Assembly (NCBI GenBank): GCA_937896105.1
Contig: CALBKR010000409.1
Coordinates: forward strand, 1-6,015
Length of the DNA: 6,015 nucleotides
Origin: an uncultured Bacteroidales bacterium
Lineage (GTDB): Bacteria; Bacteroidota; Bacteroidia; Bacteroidales; Bacteroidaceae
Direction: 5' to 3'
Made by a program: the position numbers and the translations under genes. Under the pieces are notes generated by a model. It searched no databases, was not told the origin of the DNA, and worked only from the letters and a program-made list of their open reading frames with translations. The first letter of the stretch is position 1; each line of letters starts with the position of its first letter. Positions 1-5,964 of this stretch are shown piece by piece.

Positions 1-268
1 TACATCTATTACCTAATGAACCACTTTGACAATTAGTACAAACTCCAGAGCTAGAATAACGAGATGTAAAAAATAAATCACCTGGTTTAACTCCTGTTTG
101 GGTAACACACTTAGATCTTGTATTTTTACCTAAACCTGCAGCTACATTATCAGCAAGATAACTACTATACACATAACTTACAAAATCTGAACAATCCATC
201 GTAGAATATTTAACTCCCAACTTACTTTTTGCTCTTTGTAAAATATTATTTACAATTGTTTTGTCGTA
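1..268 (-). CDS. NlpC/P60-family cysteine peptidase, internal fragment (both ends missing)
   Basis: Reading the minus strand from 268 gives 89 uninterrupted codons that run off the left edge. Numbered from codon 1, they contain an LGVKY segment (17-21), a DCSDFV segment (25-30) with the probable nucleophile Cys26 (bases 191-193), and a PGDLFF segment (62-67). This spacing is the standard front half of the NlpC/P60 papain-like fold, whose members usually cut peptidoglycan peptide bonds. The catalytic His, normally after the GDLFF strand, would lie beyond the edge. Extra cysteines occur at 54, 77, 80 and 89. There is no plausible start: the frame is closed by TAA at 269-271, and the first in-frame ATG (codon 24) lies inside the active-site motif. 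GC is about 31%, Arg is mostly AGA and Leu mostly TTA, unlike the neighbouring genes. The family call is fairly firm. The source (chimeric join, insertion or broken gene) is open. Confidence 0.72.
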
Positions 269-270
269 TT

Positions 271-291
271 ATGCAGCCCGGATGGCTGTAT
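271..291. other. Short hairpin at the composition boundary
   Basis: Arms 271-278 and 284-291 pair over 8 bp with one G-T pair and a 5-base loop (CGGAT). It sits exactly where the AT-rich peptidase reading frame ends and Bacteroidales-like sequence begins, and just downstream of the expected start site of the minus-strand promoter at 299-330. It could be a leader hairpin of the gene that promoter once served, or a fold that favoured a template-switch or recombination join. The function is unknown. Confidence 0.35.
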
Positions 292-298
292 CTTGCCA

Positions 299-330
299 CA
301 AAGTTAATGCTACAATTCCAATTATCAAAA
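299..330 (-). promoter_or_regulatory. Bacteroides-type promoter reading leftward
   Basis: On the minus strand there is TTTTG (330-326), 19 bases, then TAACTTTG (306-299). This fits the Bacteroidota primary sigma consensus of TTTG, about 19-21 bases, TAnnTTTG. Transcription would start near 292-294 and run left. The promoter lies just after xerD and so should serve a separate Bacteroidales gene, yet only the start-less AT-rich peptidase fragment follows. The match is by eye; no start-site data are available. Confidence 0.5.
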
Positions 331-331
331 C

Positions 332-358
332 AAAGAGGAGTGTGCTTACAGGCTCTTT
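332..358 (-). terminator. Possible weak terminator after xerD
   Basis: Nine bases past the xerD stop codon, arms 353-358 and 332-337 (AAAGAG/CTCTTT) pair. A further 3-bp TGT/ACA pairing (341-343 with 348-350) lies inside an internal loop. On the minus strand the stem is followed by GTTTTG, a poor U-tract that overlaps the -33 box of the next promoter. The stem is short, so this is tentative. Confidence 0.25.
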
Positions 359-366
359 TATAAAAA

Positions 367-1272
367 TTATGTTTTTTTATTACGTGGATGGTGAAGCATT
401 ATCTCCTCACGCAGGCGCGCCCTGTCAATGTGGGTGTATATCTCGGTAGTGGCAATGCTCTCGTGCCCTAACATCGCCTGTATCACACGCAAGTTGGCAC
501 CGCCCTCGAGCAGATGTGTGGCAAAAGAGTGACGGAACGTGTGGGGACTCACATTTTTGGAGATACCGACAGCCTCAACCAGCTCTTTTATCAGGCAGAA
601 GACTGTAATCCTTGACAGCGGTTTCTTGAGCCGCTCGCTGATGAAGACAAAATCCTCGAAACCCTTTTTGATGGAGATTGCATTGCGGTCGGCAAAGTAG
701 GATTCGAGCTCGGAAATTGCACGGGGTGATATCGGCACAAGGCGTTGCTTGCCACCCTTGCCCACGACACGGATGAAGCGCTCGTTGAAATAGAGGTCGG
801 AAAGGCGCAGGCCACATAGCTCGGAGACACGTAAACCACAGCTGTAGAGCACTTCGATGATAGCCCTGTTACGTTGCCCTTCGTGCTTTGAAAGGTCGAT
901 GGCGTTTATTATATCATCTATCTCCTGCAAAGTGAGCACATCGGGCAGGTGTACACCTGTCTTGGGCGACTTTAGCAGAGCAGCAGGGTCTTCGGCAATA
1001 TAGCCATCAAGCTTGAGAAAGCTGTAGAACGAACGCAGTGATGATATTATGCGTGCCTGTGAACGGGCACAGACACCGACATCAGCCATTGAAGCGAGAA
1101 AACTGCGAAGGTCTTCGAGCGTAAGGGTTAGCAGATTATCGGCATTGCCCGAGTAGGCGGCAAGTTTATCCACATCGCCAAGATAGGCCTCTACAGTGTT
1201 CGGCTGTAACGACTTCTCGAGCTGCAGATACATCCTGTAGCGATTAAGTGGCGATATGCTATTCTTGTTCAT
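367..1272 (-). CDS. xerD: Site-specific tyrosine recombinase XerD
   Basis: Tyrosine recombinase of 301 residues, the usual XerC/XerD size. XerC and XerD act at the dif site near the terminus to resolve chromosome dimers before division, normally under FtsK control. The N-terminal SAM-like core-binding domain spans about 10-95 and the catalytic domain about 110-295. All six catalytic residues are visible: Arg148 (GLRVSEL), Lys172 (GKGGK), His244 and Arg247 (HTFRH), His270 (LGHES) and the nucleophile Tyr279 (IYTH). The C-terminus HHPR resembles the end of E. coli XerD more than XerC, hence the symbol. The ATG start puts the N-terminus at the family position, and a TAACTTTG box lies about 20 bases upstream. 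It is a lone gene, divergent from the O-methyltransferase. No integrase-linked genes or attachment site are seen beside it, so a housekeeping role is more likely than a phage role. Confidence 0.9.
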   Translation of the reverse strand: MNKNSISPLNRYRMYLQLEKSLQPNTVEAYLGDVDKLAAYSGNADNLLTLTLEDLRSFLASMADVGVCARSQARIISSLRSFYSFLKLDGYIAEDPAALLKSPKTGVHLPDVLTLQEIDDIINAIDLSKHEGQRNRAIIEVLYSCGLRVSELCGLRLSDLYFNERFIRVVGKGGKQRLVPISPRAISELESYFADRNAISIKKGFEDFVFISERLKKPLSRITVFCLIKELVEAVGISKNVSPHTFRHSFATHLLEGGANLRVIQAMLGHESIATTEIYTHIDRARLREEIMLHHPRNKKT

Positions 1273-1292
1273 TGCGGCATTGCTTTACTGTG

Positions 1293-1327
1293 CAAAGTTA
1301 CAAAAAAGAACGGAATGACAGCACAAT
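1293..1327 (-). promoter_or_regulatory. Promoter of xerD
   Basis: On the minus strand TAACTTTG (1300-1293) is an exact match to the Bacteroides -7 box TAnnTTTG. The best upstream partner is ATTG (1327-1324), but the 23-base spacing is longer than usual, so the -33 box is uncertain. Transcription would begin near 1287, leaving a leader of about 15 bases before the xerD ATG. No clear Shine-Dalgarno sequence is seen, which is common in this phylum. Confidence 0.42.
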
Positions 1328-1351
1328 ATACCTGTTATGGAAGACCGACCC

Positions 1352-1383
1352 TTTTGTTTGCTCACCAAAAAGTTGTATCTTCG
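1352..1383 (+). promoter_or_regulatory. Promoter of the O-methyltransferase-rbfA-permease operon
   Basis: TTTTG (1352-1356), 19 bases, then TATCTTCG (1376-1383) matches the Bacteroides TTTG/TAnnTTTG promoter with one mismatch in the -7 box. Transcription would begin near 1388-1390, about 24 bases before the ATG at 1413. It is the only good plus-strand candidate upstream of the three tightly spaced genes and is back to back with the xerD promoter. Confidence 0.5.
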
Positions 1384-1412
1384 CGGTGTAATATAAAAGA
1401 GCACCTTACAAG

Positions 1413-2048
1413 ATGAGTATCAGCACACCGCTTGACCAGTACATTGCCGACCACAGCAGCCCCGAAGGCGAATACCTCTACAGGCTGTTCCGCGCCACTC
1501 ACGTCGAGATACTGGCGCCACAGATGGCATCGGGGCACATCCAGGGGCGGCTGCTAAAGTTCCTTGTAAAGATGATACGCCCTCGCCGGATACTGGAGAT
1601 AGGCACATTCACCGGCTATTCGGCTCTCTGTATGGCCGAGGGGCTGGACAAAGATGGCAAGCTATACACGTTTGAAGTTGAGGATGAGCTCGAGGACTTT
1701 ACGCGCCGATGGATAGATGGTTCACCATACGCCGACAAGATTGAGTTCATCATCGGTGATGCCCTGAACATTGTTCCTACAATGGACGAGAGGTTCGACC
1801 TTGTGTTCATCGACGGCAACAAGCGCGAATACATAAAATATTACGAAATGGCGATGGAGTACCTGAACGAGGGTGGATGGATACTTGCCGACAACACCCT
1901 GTGGGACGGGCACGTGATTGAGGAGGAGAGACAAGATGCGCAGACCAACGGTGTCAGGGCGTTCAATGATCTGATACGCAATGACGAGAGGGTCGAGGTT
2001 GTTATCTTGCCACTGCGTGACGGATTGACAATTATAAGAAAGAAATAG
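1413..2048 (+). CDS. SAM-dependent O-methyltransferase, family 3 (COMT/CCoAOMT-like)
   Basis: Class I Rossmann-fold methyltransferase of 211 residues, typical for the family, which transfers a methyl group from S-adenosylmethionine to hydroxyls, often catechol-type, using a divalent metal. The glycine-rich SAM loop is LEIGTFTGYS (61-70). The acidic ribose-binding position is likely Glu88 or Glu90 after strand 2. The family metal site is visible as Asp134 in FIDGNK (132-137) and Asp160-Asn161 in ADNTLW (159-164). There is no signal peptide or membrane segment, so it should be cytosolic. The ATG start fits the family N-terminus and follows a good promoter. It leads an operon with rbfA 10 bases downstream. 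The natural substrate cannot be told from sequence, and its link to ribosome maturation may be only co-transcription. Confidence 0.87.
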   Translation: MSISTPLDQYIADHSSPEGEYLYRLFRATHVEILAPQMASGHIQGRLLKFLVKMIRPRRILEIGTFTGYSALCMAEGLDKDGKLYTFEVEDELEDFTRRWIDGSPYADKIEFIIGDALNIVPTMDERFDLVFIDGNKREYIKYYEMAMEYLNEGGWILADNTLWDGHVIEEERQDAQTNGVRAFNDLIRNDERVEVVILPLRDGLTIIRKK

Positions 2049-2058
2049 AGAATAAAAT

Positions 2059-2394
2059 ATGGACAGTACAAGACAGAACAAGATTTCACGTCTCATTCAG
2101 AAGGAGCTCAGCGAGATTCTGCTGAGACTTGCCAAAGAGACACGTGGCATAATGGTATCGGTGAGCGCAGTACGCGTAAGCCCCGATTTAGGCATAGCAA
2201 AGGCCTACTTGAGCGTATTCCCGTCGGAAAAGGGCACAGAGGTGGTAGAGCATTTGAATACCAACATCAAGGCTATACGCTTTGAACTGGGCAACAAGGT
2301 ACGCCACCAGTTGCGCATCATTCCGGAGATAAGGTTCTACATAGACGACTCGCTCGACTACATCGAGAACATCGACAAGCTTTTGAAGGAATAA
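2059..2394 (+). CDS. rbfA: 30S ribosome-binding factor RbfA
   Basis: A 111-residue protein with a type-II KH-like fold, close to the usual bacterial RbfA length. RbfA binds the immature 30S subunit near the 5' end of 16S rRNA, helps late processing and matters most in the cold. Family features seen are the N-terminal helix KISRLIQKELSEIL (8-21), the strand pair VSAVRVSPDLGIAKAYLSVF (35-54), and the ELGNKVRHQLRIIPEIRFY region (76-94), corresponding to the LRIVPEL segment of the E. coli protein. The SLDYIENIDKLL end (98-109) is also typical. The ATG start lies 10 bases after the upstream stop codon and leaves no N-terminal extension. The permease follows after only 6 bases, so translation of the two is probably coupled. 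Confidence 0.93.
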   Translation: MDSTRQNKISRLIQKELSEILLRLAKETRGIMVSVSAVRVSPDLGIAKAYLSVFPSEKGTEVVEHLNTNIKAIRFELGNKVRHQLRIIPEIRFYIDDSLDYIENIDKLLKE

Positions 2395-2400
2395 CCGACG

Positions 2401-3627
2401 ATGAACCTGTCGCTATACATTGCCAAGCGCTACCTGTTCTCGAAGAAAAGCCACCAGGTAATAAATATCATATCGGGAGTGGCTATCGCAGGTATTGCCC
2501 TTGCTACAGCGGCAATGGTGTGTGTGCTATCGGTCTTCAACGGTTTCCAGGAGATTGTCAAGGAGCAGTTCACTGCATTCGACCCCGATATAAAGATAAC
2601 AGCATCGCACGGAAAAGTCATTACAACCGATGCAGACGAGATAGCAAAGGTTGCAAGCCTGCCAGAGATACAAACGGTATCCTTCGGCATTGAGGACAAG
2701 GCGATGGTCGAGTATGGCAACAGGCAGGCTATGGTGACCATAAAGGGAGTGGATGATGCTTTCACCTCCCTGACCGACATTCACAAGGCGCTGCACGGTC
2801 CCGGGGAGTTCCTCCTTGCCGACGGGCTCAACCACTATGCTGTGCTTGGCGGAGAACTTTCCCAACAGCTGAACTGCGGGTTGCTGTTCACAGAACCGCT
2901 GAAGGTATATGCCCCCAACCGTAAGGGGGCCATTAACCTGACGGTACCGGCACGCAATTTCAAAAAGGGCGAGCTACACTCTTCGGGGCTTGTATTTGTG
3001 CTGAACCAACCCGAATATGACGGCGGCTATATCATCACATCGAGTGATTTCGCACGAAGCCTGTTCCGCCGTGAGGGGAATGAGGCAACATCAATGGAAC
3101 TGAAGGTAAAACCGGGTGCTGATGCCGGTGAGGTCAAAGAGAAGATTGAAGAGATACTTGGCAACAGCTACCGCGTGCAGGACCGCTATGAACAGCAGGA
3201 GAGTATATACAAGGTGATGCAGATAGAGAAACTGATATCGTATATATTCCTGACATTCATTCTGGCTGTAGCCTGCTTCAATATAATAGGTTCGCTTGCA
3301 ATGCTCATAATAGAGAAGCGCGACAATATGAACACCTTGCGCAGTATGGGTGCCGAGAACAAGATGATTGCGAACATTTTTGTCTTTGAAGGGGCTATAA
3401 TCTCTACAATAGGAGCAGTTGCAGGCATCGTCCTTGGACTGGCATTATGCTTTGCGCAACAGCAATTCGGGCTAATACCTATGGGAGCGTCGGACGGTTT
3501 TGTCGTCGACAGTTACCCGATGGAAATTGTGGCCGGCGATGTAGCTATGGTTTTCATCACCGTAATAGTTGTGGGTTTCCTGACCGTGTGGTTGCCGGTC
3601 AAGGCTCTGACACGGAGATATGTATAA
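2401..3627 (+). CDS. FtsX-like ABC transporter permease, LolC/LolE type
   Basis: Inner-membrane protein of 408 residues with the LolC/LolE architecture. A first membrane helix lies at about 22-47 after a short cytosolic start containing AKRYLFSKKSHQVINIISG. A large periplasmic MacB-like domain (about 48-275) follows, then three helices at about 278-304, 325-352 and 380-400. The cytosolic loop EKRDNMNTLRSMGAENKMI (305-323) is the family's coupling region that contacts the ATPase. In proteobacteria LolCDE extracts lipoproteins from the inner membrane for delivery to the outer membrane, and that role is inferred here. No LolD-type ATPase and no second permease are present, so the partner must be encoded elsewhere and the protein may act as a homodimer. 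The ATG start is 6 bases after rbfA, with GAAGGA (2385-2390) as a possible ribosome-binding site. The stop codon lies inside the terminator stem. Confidence 0.88.
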   Translation: MNLSLYIAKRYLFSKKSHQVINIISGVAIAGIALATAAMVCVLSVFNGFQEIVKEQFTAFDPDIKITASHGKVITTDADEIAKVASLPEIQTVSFGIEDKAMVEYGNRQAMVTIKGVDDAFTSLTDIHKALHGPGEFLLADGLNHYAVLGGELSQQLNCGLLFTEPLKVYAPNRKGAINLTVPARNFKKGELHSSGLVFVLNQPEYDGGYIITSSDFARSLFRREGNEATSMELKVKPGADAGEVKEKIEEILGNSYRVQDRYEQQESIYKVMQIEKLISYIFLTFILAVACFNIIGSLAMLIIEKRDNMNTLRSMGAENKMIANIFVFEGAIISTIGAVAGIVLGLALCFAQQQFGLIPMGASDGFVVDSYPMEIVAGDVAMVFITVIVVGFLTVWLPVKALTRRYV

Positions 3628-3656
3628 AAAACGGGGCAAACGCCCCGTTTTTTATA
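3623..3656. terminator. Strong bidirectional rho-independent terminator
   Basis: A perfect 15-bp inverted repeat (3623-3637 with 3642-3656) surrounds the 4-base loop AAAC. The inner part is the GC-rich core CGGGGC/GCCCCG and the outer part is an A-run on the left and a T-run on the right, so each strand yields a GC stem followed by a U-tract. It lies between the plus-strand permease and the convergent minus-strand murI and should end both transcripts. The permease TAA (3625-3627) is part of the left arm. Confidence 0.93.
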
Positions 3657-3674
3657 GAATATGACACACATTAT

Positions 3675-4523
3675 TTACACAAGCACCACATTCTTCACAT
3701 CTACCGGATAGTGCAGGAAGAGCGATGCCTGAGCGCCAAACTTACCATCGGATTCGGTCGTGCAGAAGGTTGTCACTCCACCCTTAGTACAAAGGGCATC
3801 CATCTCCTTGTGGCGCTGCAGATAATCTTTCAGCGATGCCGCTACAGCTGCACCCTGGGTTATAAGAGTGATGCCATCAGGGGTGTATTTCCTTATTTTA
3901 TCGATAAGAATAGGATAATGCGTGCAGCCGAGTATTATGGTGTCTATTTCCGGGTCACGCGCAAGCAGATTGTCGATATGTCGCTTCACAAAATAATCGG
4001 CACCTTCGCCGGCATACTCGTTTGTCTCTACCAACGGCACCCACATCGGACACGCCTCGCCGGTAACCTCTATTTCGGGGAACAGCTTACGTATCTCAAG
4101 AGGATATGAGTGTGACTTTATTGTACCTTCGGTCGCCAACACACCTACGTGACGGCTTTTTGTAATATCGCCGATACACTCCACCGTGGGGCGTATTATT
4201 CCAAGCACACGGCGGTTCGGGTCGTGAAGGGGGATATCTACCTGCTGGATCGTGCGCAGTGCCTTTGCCGAAGCGGTATTGCAGGCAAGGATAACAAGCT
4301 GACAACCTTGCTGAAACAGATAGCTCACTGCTTGACGGGTGAACTCGTACACCACGTCAAAGGAGCGTGTACCATAAGGAGTACGTGCATTGTCACCCAG
4401 GTAGATATAATCGTACTCGGGCAACAGTTTCTTTATCTCGTCATAGATTGTCAGGCCGCCATATCCCGAATCGAATATACCTATCGGGCCTGCATCACGC
4501 GAAAGTTGCAGAAATTTATCCAT
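3675..4523 (-). CDS. murI: Glutamate racemase MurI
   Basis: Cofactor-independent racemase of 282 residues that converts L- to D-glutamate, the substrate MurD adds to UDP-MurNAc-L-Ala in peptidoglycan synthesis; it acts in the cytosol. The two half-domains of the Asp/Glu racemase fold are clear. GIFDSGYGG (15-23) carries the catalytic-region Asp18-Ser19, LGDNARTPYG (42-51) follows, LACNTAS (79-85) holds catalytic Cys81, and LGCTHYP (198-204) holds Cys200 and His202. Length is normal, and the ATG start places FDSG near residue 18 as in other members. The start lies 5 bases after the stop of the upstream OmpH-like gene, so it is the last gene of that operon and ends at the shared terminator. The link to outer-membrane chaperones suggests an envelope-biogenesis operon. 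Confidence 0.95.
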   Translation of the reverse strand: MDKFLQLSRDAGPIGIFDSGYGGLTIYDEIKKLLPEYDYIYLGDNARTPYGTRSFDVVYEFTRQAVSYLFQQGCQLVILACNTASAKALRTIQQVDIPLHDPNRRVLGIIRPTVECIGDITKSRHVGVLATEGTIKSHSYPLEIRKLFPEIEVTGEACPMWVPLVETNEYAGEGADYFVKRHIDNLLARDPEIDTIILGCTHYPILIDKIRKYTPDGITLITQGAAVAASLKDYLQRHKEMDALCTKGGVTTFCTTESDGKFGAQASLFLHYPVDVKNVVLV

Positions 4524-4528
4524 TGTTG

Positions 4529-5329
4529 TTATTGTATAGTATCGTTAGACACCGCCTGCTGCAATTCTATGTCCTGTGTAGCAACACTGTCGGTTGCAAC
4601 AGCCTCTTGAACCGTTGTTTCAATTGCAATTGTAGCCTCATCGCTATCGGCCTGTACCTGCGCCTCCTCGACCGGTTCCTCAGCGACCTCCTCTACAACC
4701 ACCGGCACCGCATTTTCCGTTTCGGGTGCTTCAAGAACCGGTGTTACAGTCTCTTCAACAGGTTCAGGCTCTGCAGGCAGGTATTGTTTTGCAAAACTGT
4801 CATAGCCGTCAAGTTCCGTGACAGGCTTCTCGGGATAAAGCGCAGCATCTATCACCATACGGGTTATATTCACGCCCTTGTTCGGGTTTATATACCTGTA
4901 GGCCATAATATCGCTGTCTATCGCATAATCAAGGTTACAGGCCACACACACCTTCTCAAGCGCAGCGTCGAGCGCATTGTAAGACGAGGCATAGAGCGAG
5001 TCCTGCGCCTCGGCAAGCCATATTTTGAGCTGTTTGCGGAACTCGACACTATTGTCTACCATACGCTGCAGTTCTCCCTGTCTTTTGCGCAGGATAGGCT
5101 CGGGGAAATCGCGTTGACCATCAATAAAGGCAACATATTGGCGTGTGAGTTCCTTTTCGTTATGCTCAATCTCTTTTTCGCAACGTTGGCAAAGGCGCTG
5201 ATAGTCGAGCTGCGCCTGGGCATACTGCGGCAACACCTCAAGTATGCGACTTGTACTATAATAGCCGAACTGAGCCTGGACCGAAAGAGCAGAAGGCAGA
5301 AGGAACAGAAATATAAGGAGTTTACGCAT
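4529..5329 (-). CDS. OmpH/Skp-family periplasmic chaperone with acidic C-terminal tail
   Basis: A 266-residue secreted protein, longer than the usual 160-190 residues. Residues 1-19 form a signal peptide (MRKLL start, hydrophobic core, likely cleavage after VQA before Gln20), and the mature start FGYYSTSRIL is the OmpH beta strand. Two charged helices (about 36-70 and 78-118) would form the coiled-coil arm. In known members trimers of this fold hold unfolded outer-membrane proteins in the periplasm. Four cysteines form two CxxC pairs, Cys47/Cys50 and Cys128/Cys131, at the two ends of the helical arm. From about 184 to the end is a low-complexity tail rich in Glu, Val, Pro, Ala and Thr, probably disordered and strongly acidic. 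It is the second of two tandem paralogs; murI follows after 5 bases. The domain call is sound, but the tail's role is unknown. Confidence 0.85.
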   Translation of the reverse strand: MRKLLIFLFLLPSALSVQAQFGYYSTSRILEVLPQYAQAQLDYQRLCQRCEKEIEHNEKELTRQYVAFIDGQRDFPEPILRKRQGELQRMVDNSVEFRKQLKIWLAEAQDSLYASSYNALDAALEKVCVACNLDYAIDSDIMAYRYINPNKGVNITRMVIDAALYPEKPVTELDGYDSFAKQYLPAEPEPVEETVTPVLEAPETENAVPVVVEEVAEEPVEEAQVQADSDEATIAIETTVQEAVATDSVATQDIELQQAVSNDTIQ

Positions 5330-5346
5330 AATCTTATCATACAGGT

Positions 5347-5362
5347 TGCAGGCAAGCCTGCA
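5347..5362. other. Small perfect hairpin in the OmpH intergenic gap
   Basis: Arms TGCAGGC (5347-5353) and GCCTGCA (5356-5362) form a perfect 7-bp inverted repeat with two bases between. It lies 17 bases upstream of the second OmpH ATG (on the minus strand). It may influence translation initiation or act with the larger stem at 5371-5410. It may also be chance. Confidence 0.35.
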
Positions 5363-5370
5363 TCAACAAA

Positions 5371-5410
5371 CAAGGGGACTGTGTCAAAGTGTCTCTGACG
5401 CAGCCCCTTG
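5371..5410. terminator. Large stem-loop between the two OmpH genes (terminator-like or attenuator)
   Basis: Arms 5371-5386 and 5396-5410 pair over 15 positions with one bulged A (5378) and one T-G pair, around a 9-base loop. It begins 17 bases after the stop codon of the first OmpH gene. Read on the minus strand, the operon direction, it has one A-C mismatch and ends in UUUGUU, a weak U-tract, so partial termination or mRNA stabilisation is more likely than a full stop. Read on the plus strand it pairs better and is followed by CGGTTTTT, but no plus-strand gene ends here. I have an impression that similar stems recur in Bacteroidales intergenic DNA, which I could not check. Confidence 0.5.
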
Positions 5411-5427
5411 CGGTTTTTCAAATCTTA

Positions 5428-5964
5428 TTACTTAACTACTGCAGGAACTGCATTTGCCGGAATTCCGAGTTTTGCCCTTACCTTCGGTGTCACATCCTCG
5501 CATATTGTTGTATTGATAAAAGGAATACCGCCGGCCACGTCAAAGACGCAAACATATGAACCTTCATTGCCAACTGCATCGAGAGCTGTCTTGAGAACAG
5601 ACTGTATCTCAATCATCTTCTCCTGCTCTGCCTTTGCAAGGTTCTGACGAACCTCCTCGGCATACTGCTGCAGGCGCTCCTGCATCTGCACCAACTCCTC
5701 ATAGCGACGCTTGAGGATATTCTCAGGAACTGAATCCTGCTGCATCTTCTCGAACTCGGTACCTTTCTTCTCGAGTTCTGTACGCATACTCTCGAAATCA
5801 GCAGTATACTGTTTCTCGAGCACCTGAAGGTCGTTAAGAGCCTTTGTGTACTCGGGCATAACCTGAATGACCTCGGCAGAATTCACATAACCGAATTTTT
5901 GTGCCAAAAGGCTCATAGGAGCCAGCATAAAAATCAAAATCAAAAACTTTTTCAGCTCTTTCAA
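5428..5964 (-). CDS. OmpH/Skp-family periplasmic chaperone (start uncertain)
   Basis: A Skp-like protein of 178 residues from the TTG at 5964, a normal length. That start gives an n-region of KELKK, a hydrophobic core FLILIFMLAPMSLL and cleavage after LLA before QKFGYVNS, the conserved mature OmpH start. The two charged helices cover about residues 44-80 and 82-123, and the C-terminal strand region contains VCVFDVAGGIPFIN. Trimeric Skp-type chaperones guide outer-membrane proteins to the BAM complex. No in-frame ATG precedes the signal peptide. The frame stays open through further TTG/GTG codons (5979, 5982, 6012) to the right edge, so a start outside the window is possible; the ATG at 5928 would cut into the signal peptide. 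GGTGA 11 bases upstream of the TTG is a weak ribosome-binding candidate. It is the first of two tandem paralogs. In related genomes bamA commonly sits just upstream, which would be off this window. Confidence 0.85.
   Translation of the reverse strand: MKELKKFLILIFMLAPMSLLAQKFGYVNSAEVIQVMPEYTKALNDLQVLEKQYTADFESMRTELEKKGTEFEKMQQDSVPENILKRRYEELVQMQERLQQYAEEVRQNLAKAEQEKMIEIQSVLKTALDAVGNEGSYVCVFDVAGGIPFINTTICEDVTPKVRAKLGIPANAVPAVVK

Noticed and set aside
261..449. 62-codon plus-strand open frame beginning with TTG across the composition boundary
   Set aside because: It overlaps the 3' end of xerD antisense, has no ribosome-binding site, and its start lies in the suspected join.
367..1272. Phage or integrative-element integrase instead of housekeeping XerD
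   Set aside because: Length, catalytic spacing and the HHPR C-terminus fit XerD. No attachment-site repeat, excisionase or other mobile genes are beside it.
1722..2096. 124-codon minus-strand open frame
   Set aside because: It is antisense to the O-methyltransferase and the rbfA start, with no promoter or family match.
3447..4109. 220-codon plus-strand open frame
   Set aside because: It overlaps the permease end in another frame, crosses the strong terminator and runs antisense to murI. No motif is seen.
4149..4610. 153-codon plus-strand open frame
   Set aside because: It is antisense to the start of murI and the end of the OmpH gene, and its composition is typical of an antisense shadow.
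4367..5398. 343-codon open frame on the plus strand
   Set aside because: It lies antisense to murI and the tailed OmpH gene, both with clear family motifs. Its translation is Arg/Leu/Tyr/His-rich with no recognisable domain.
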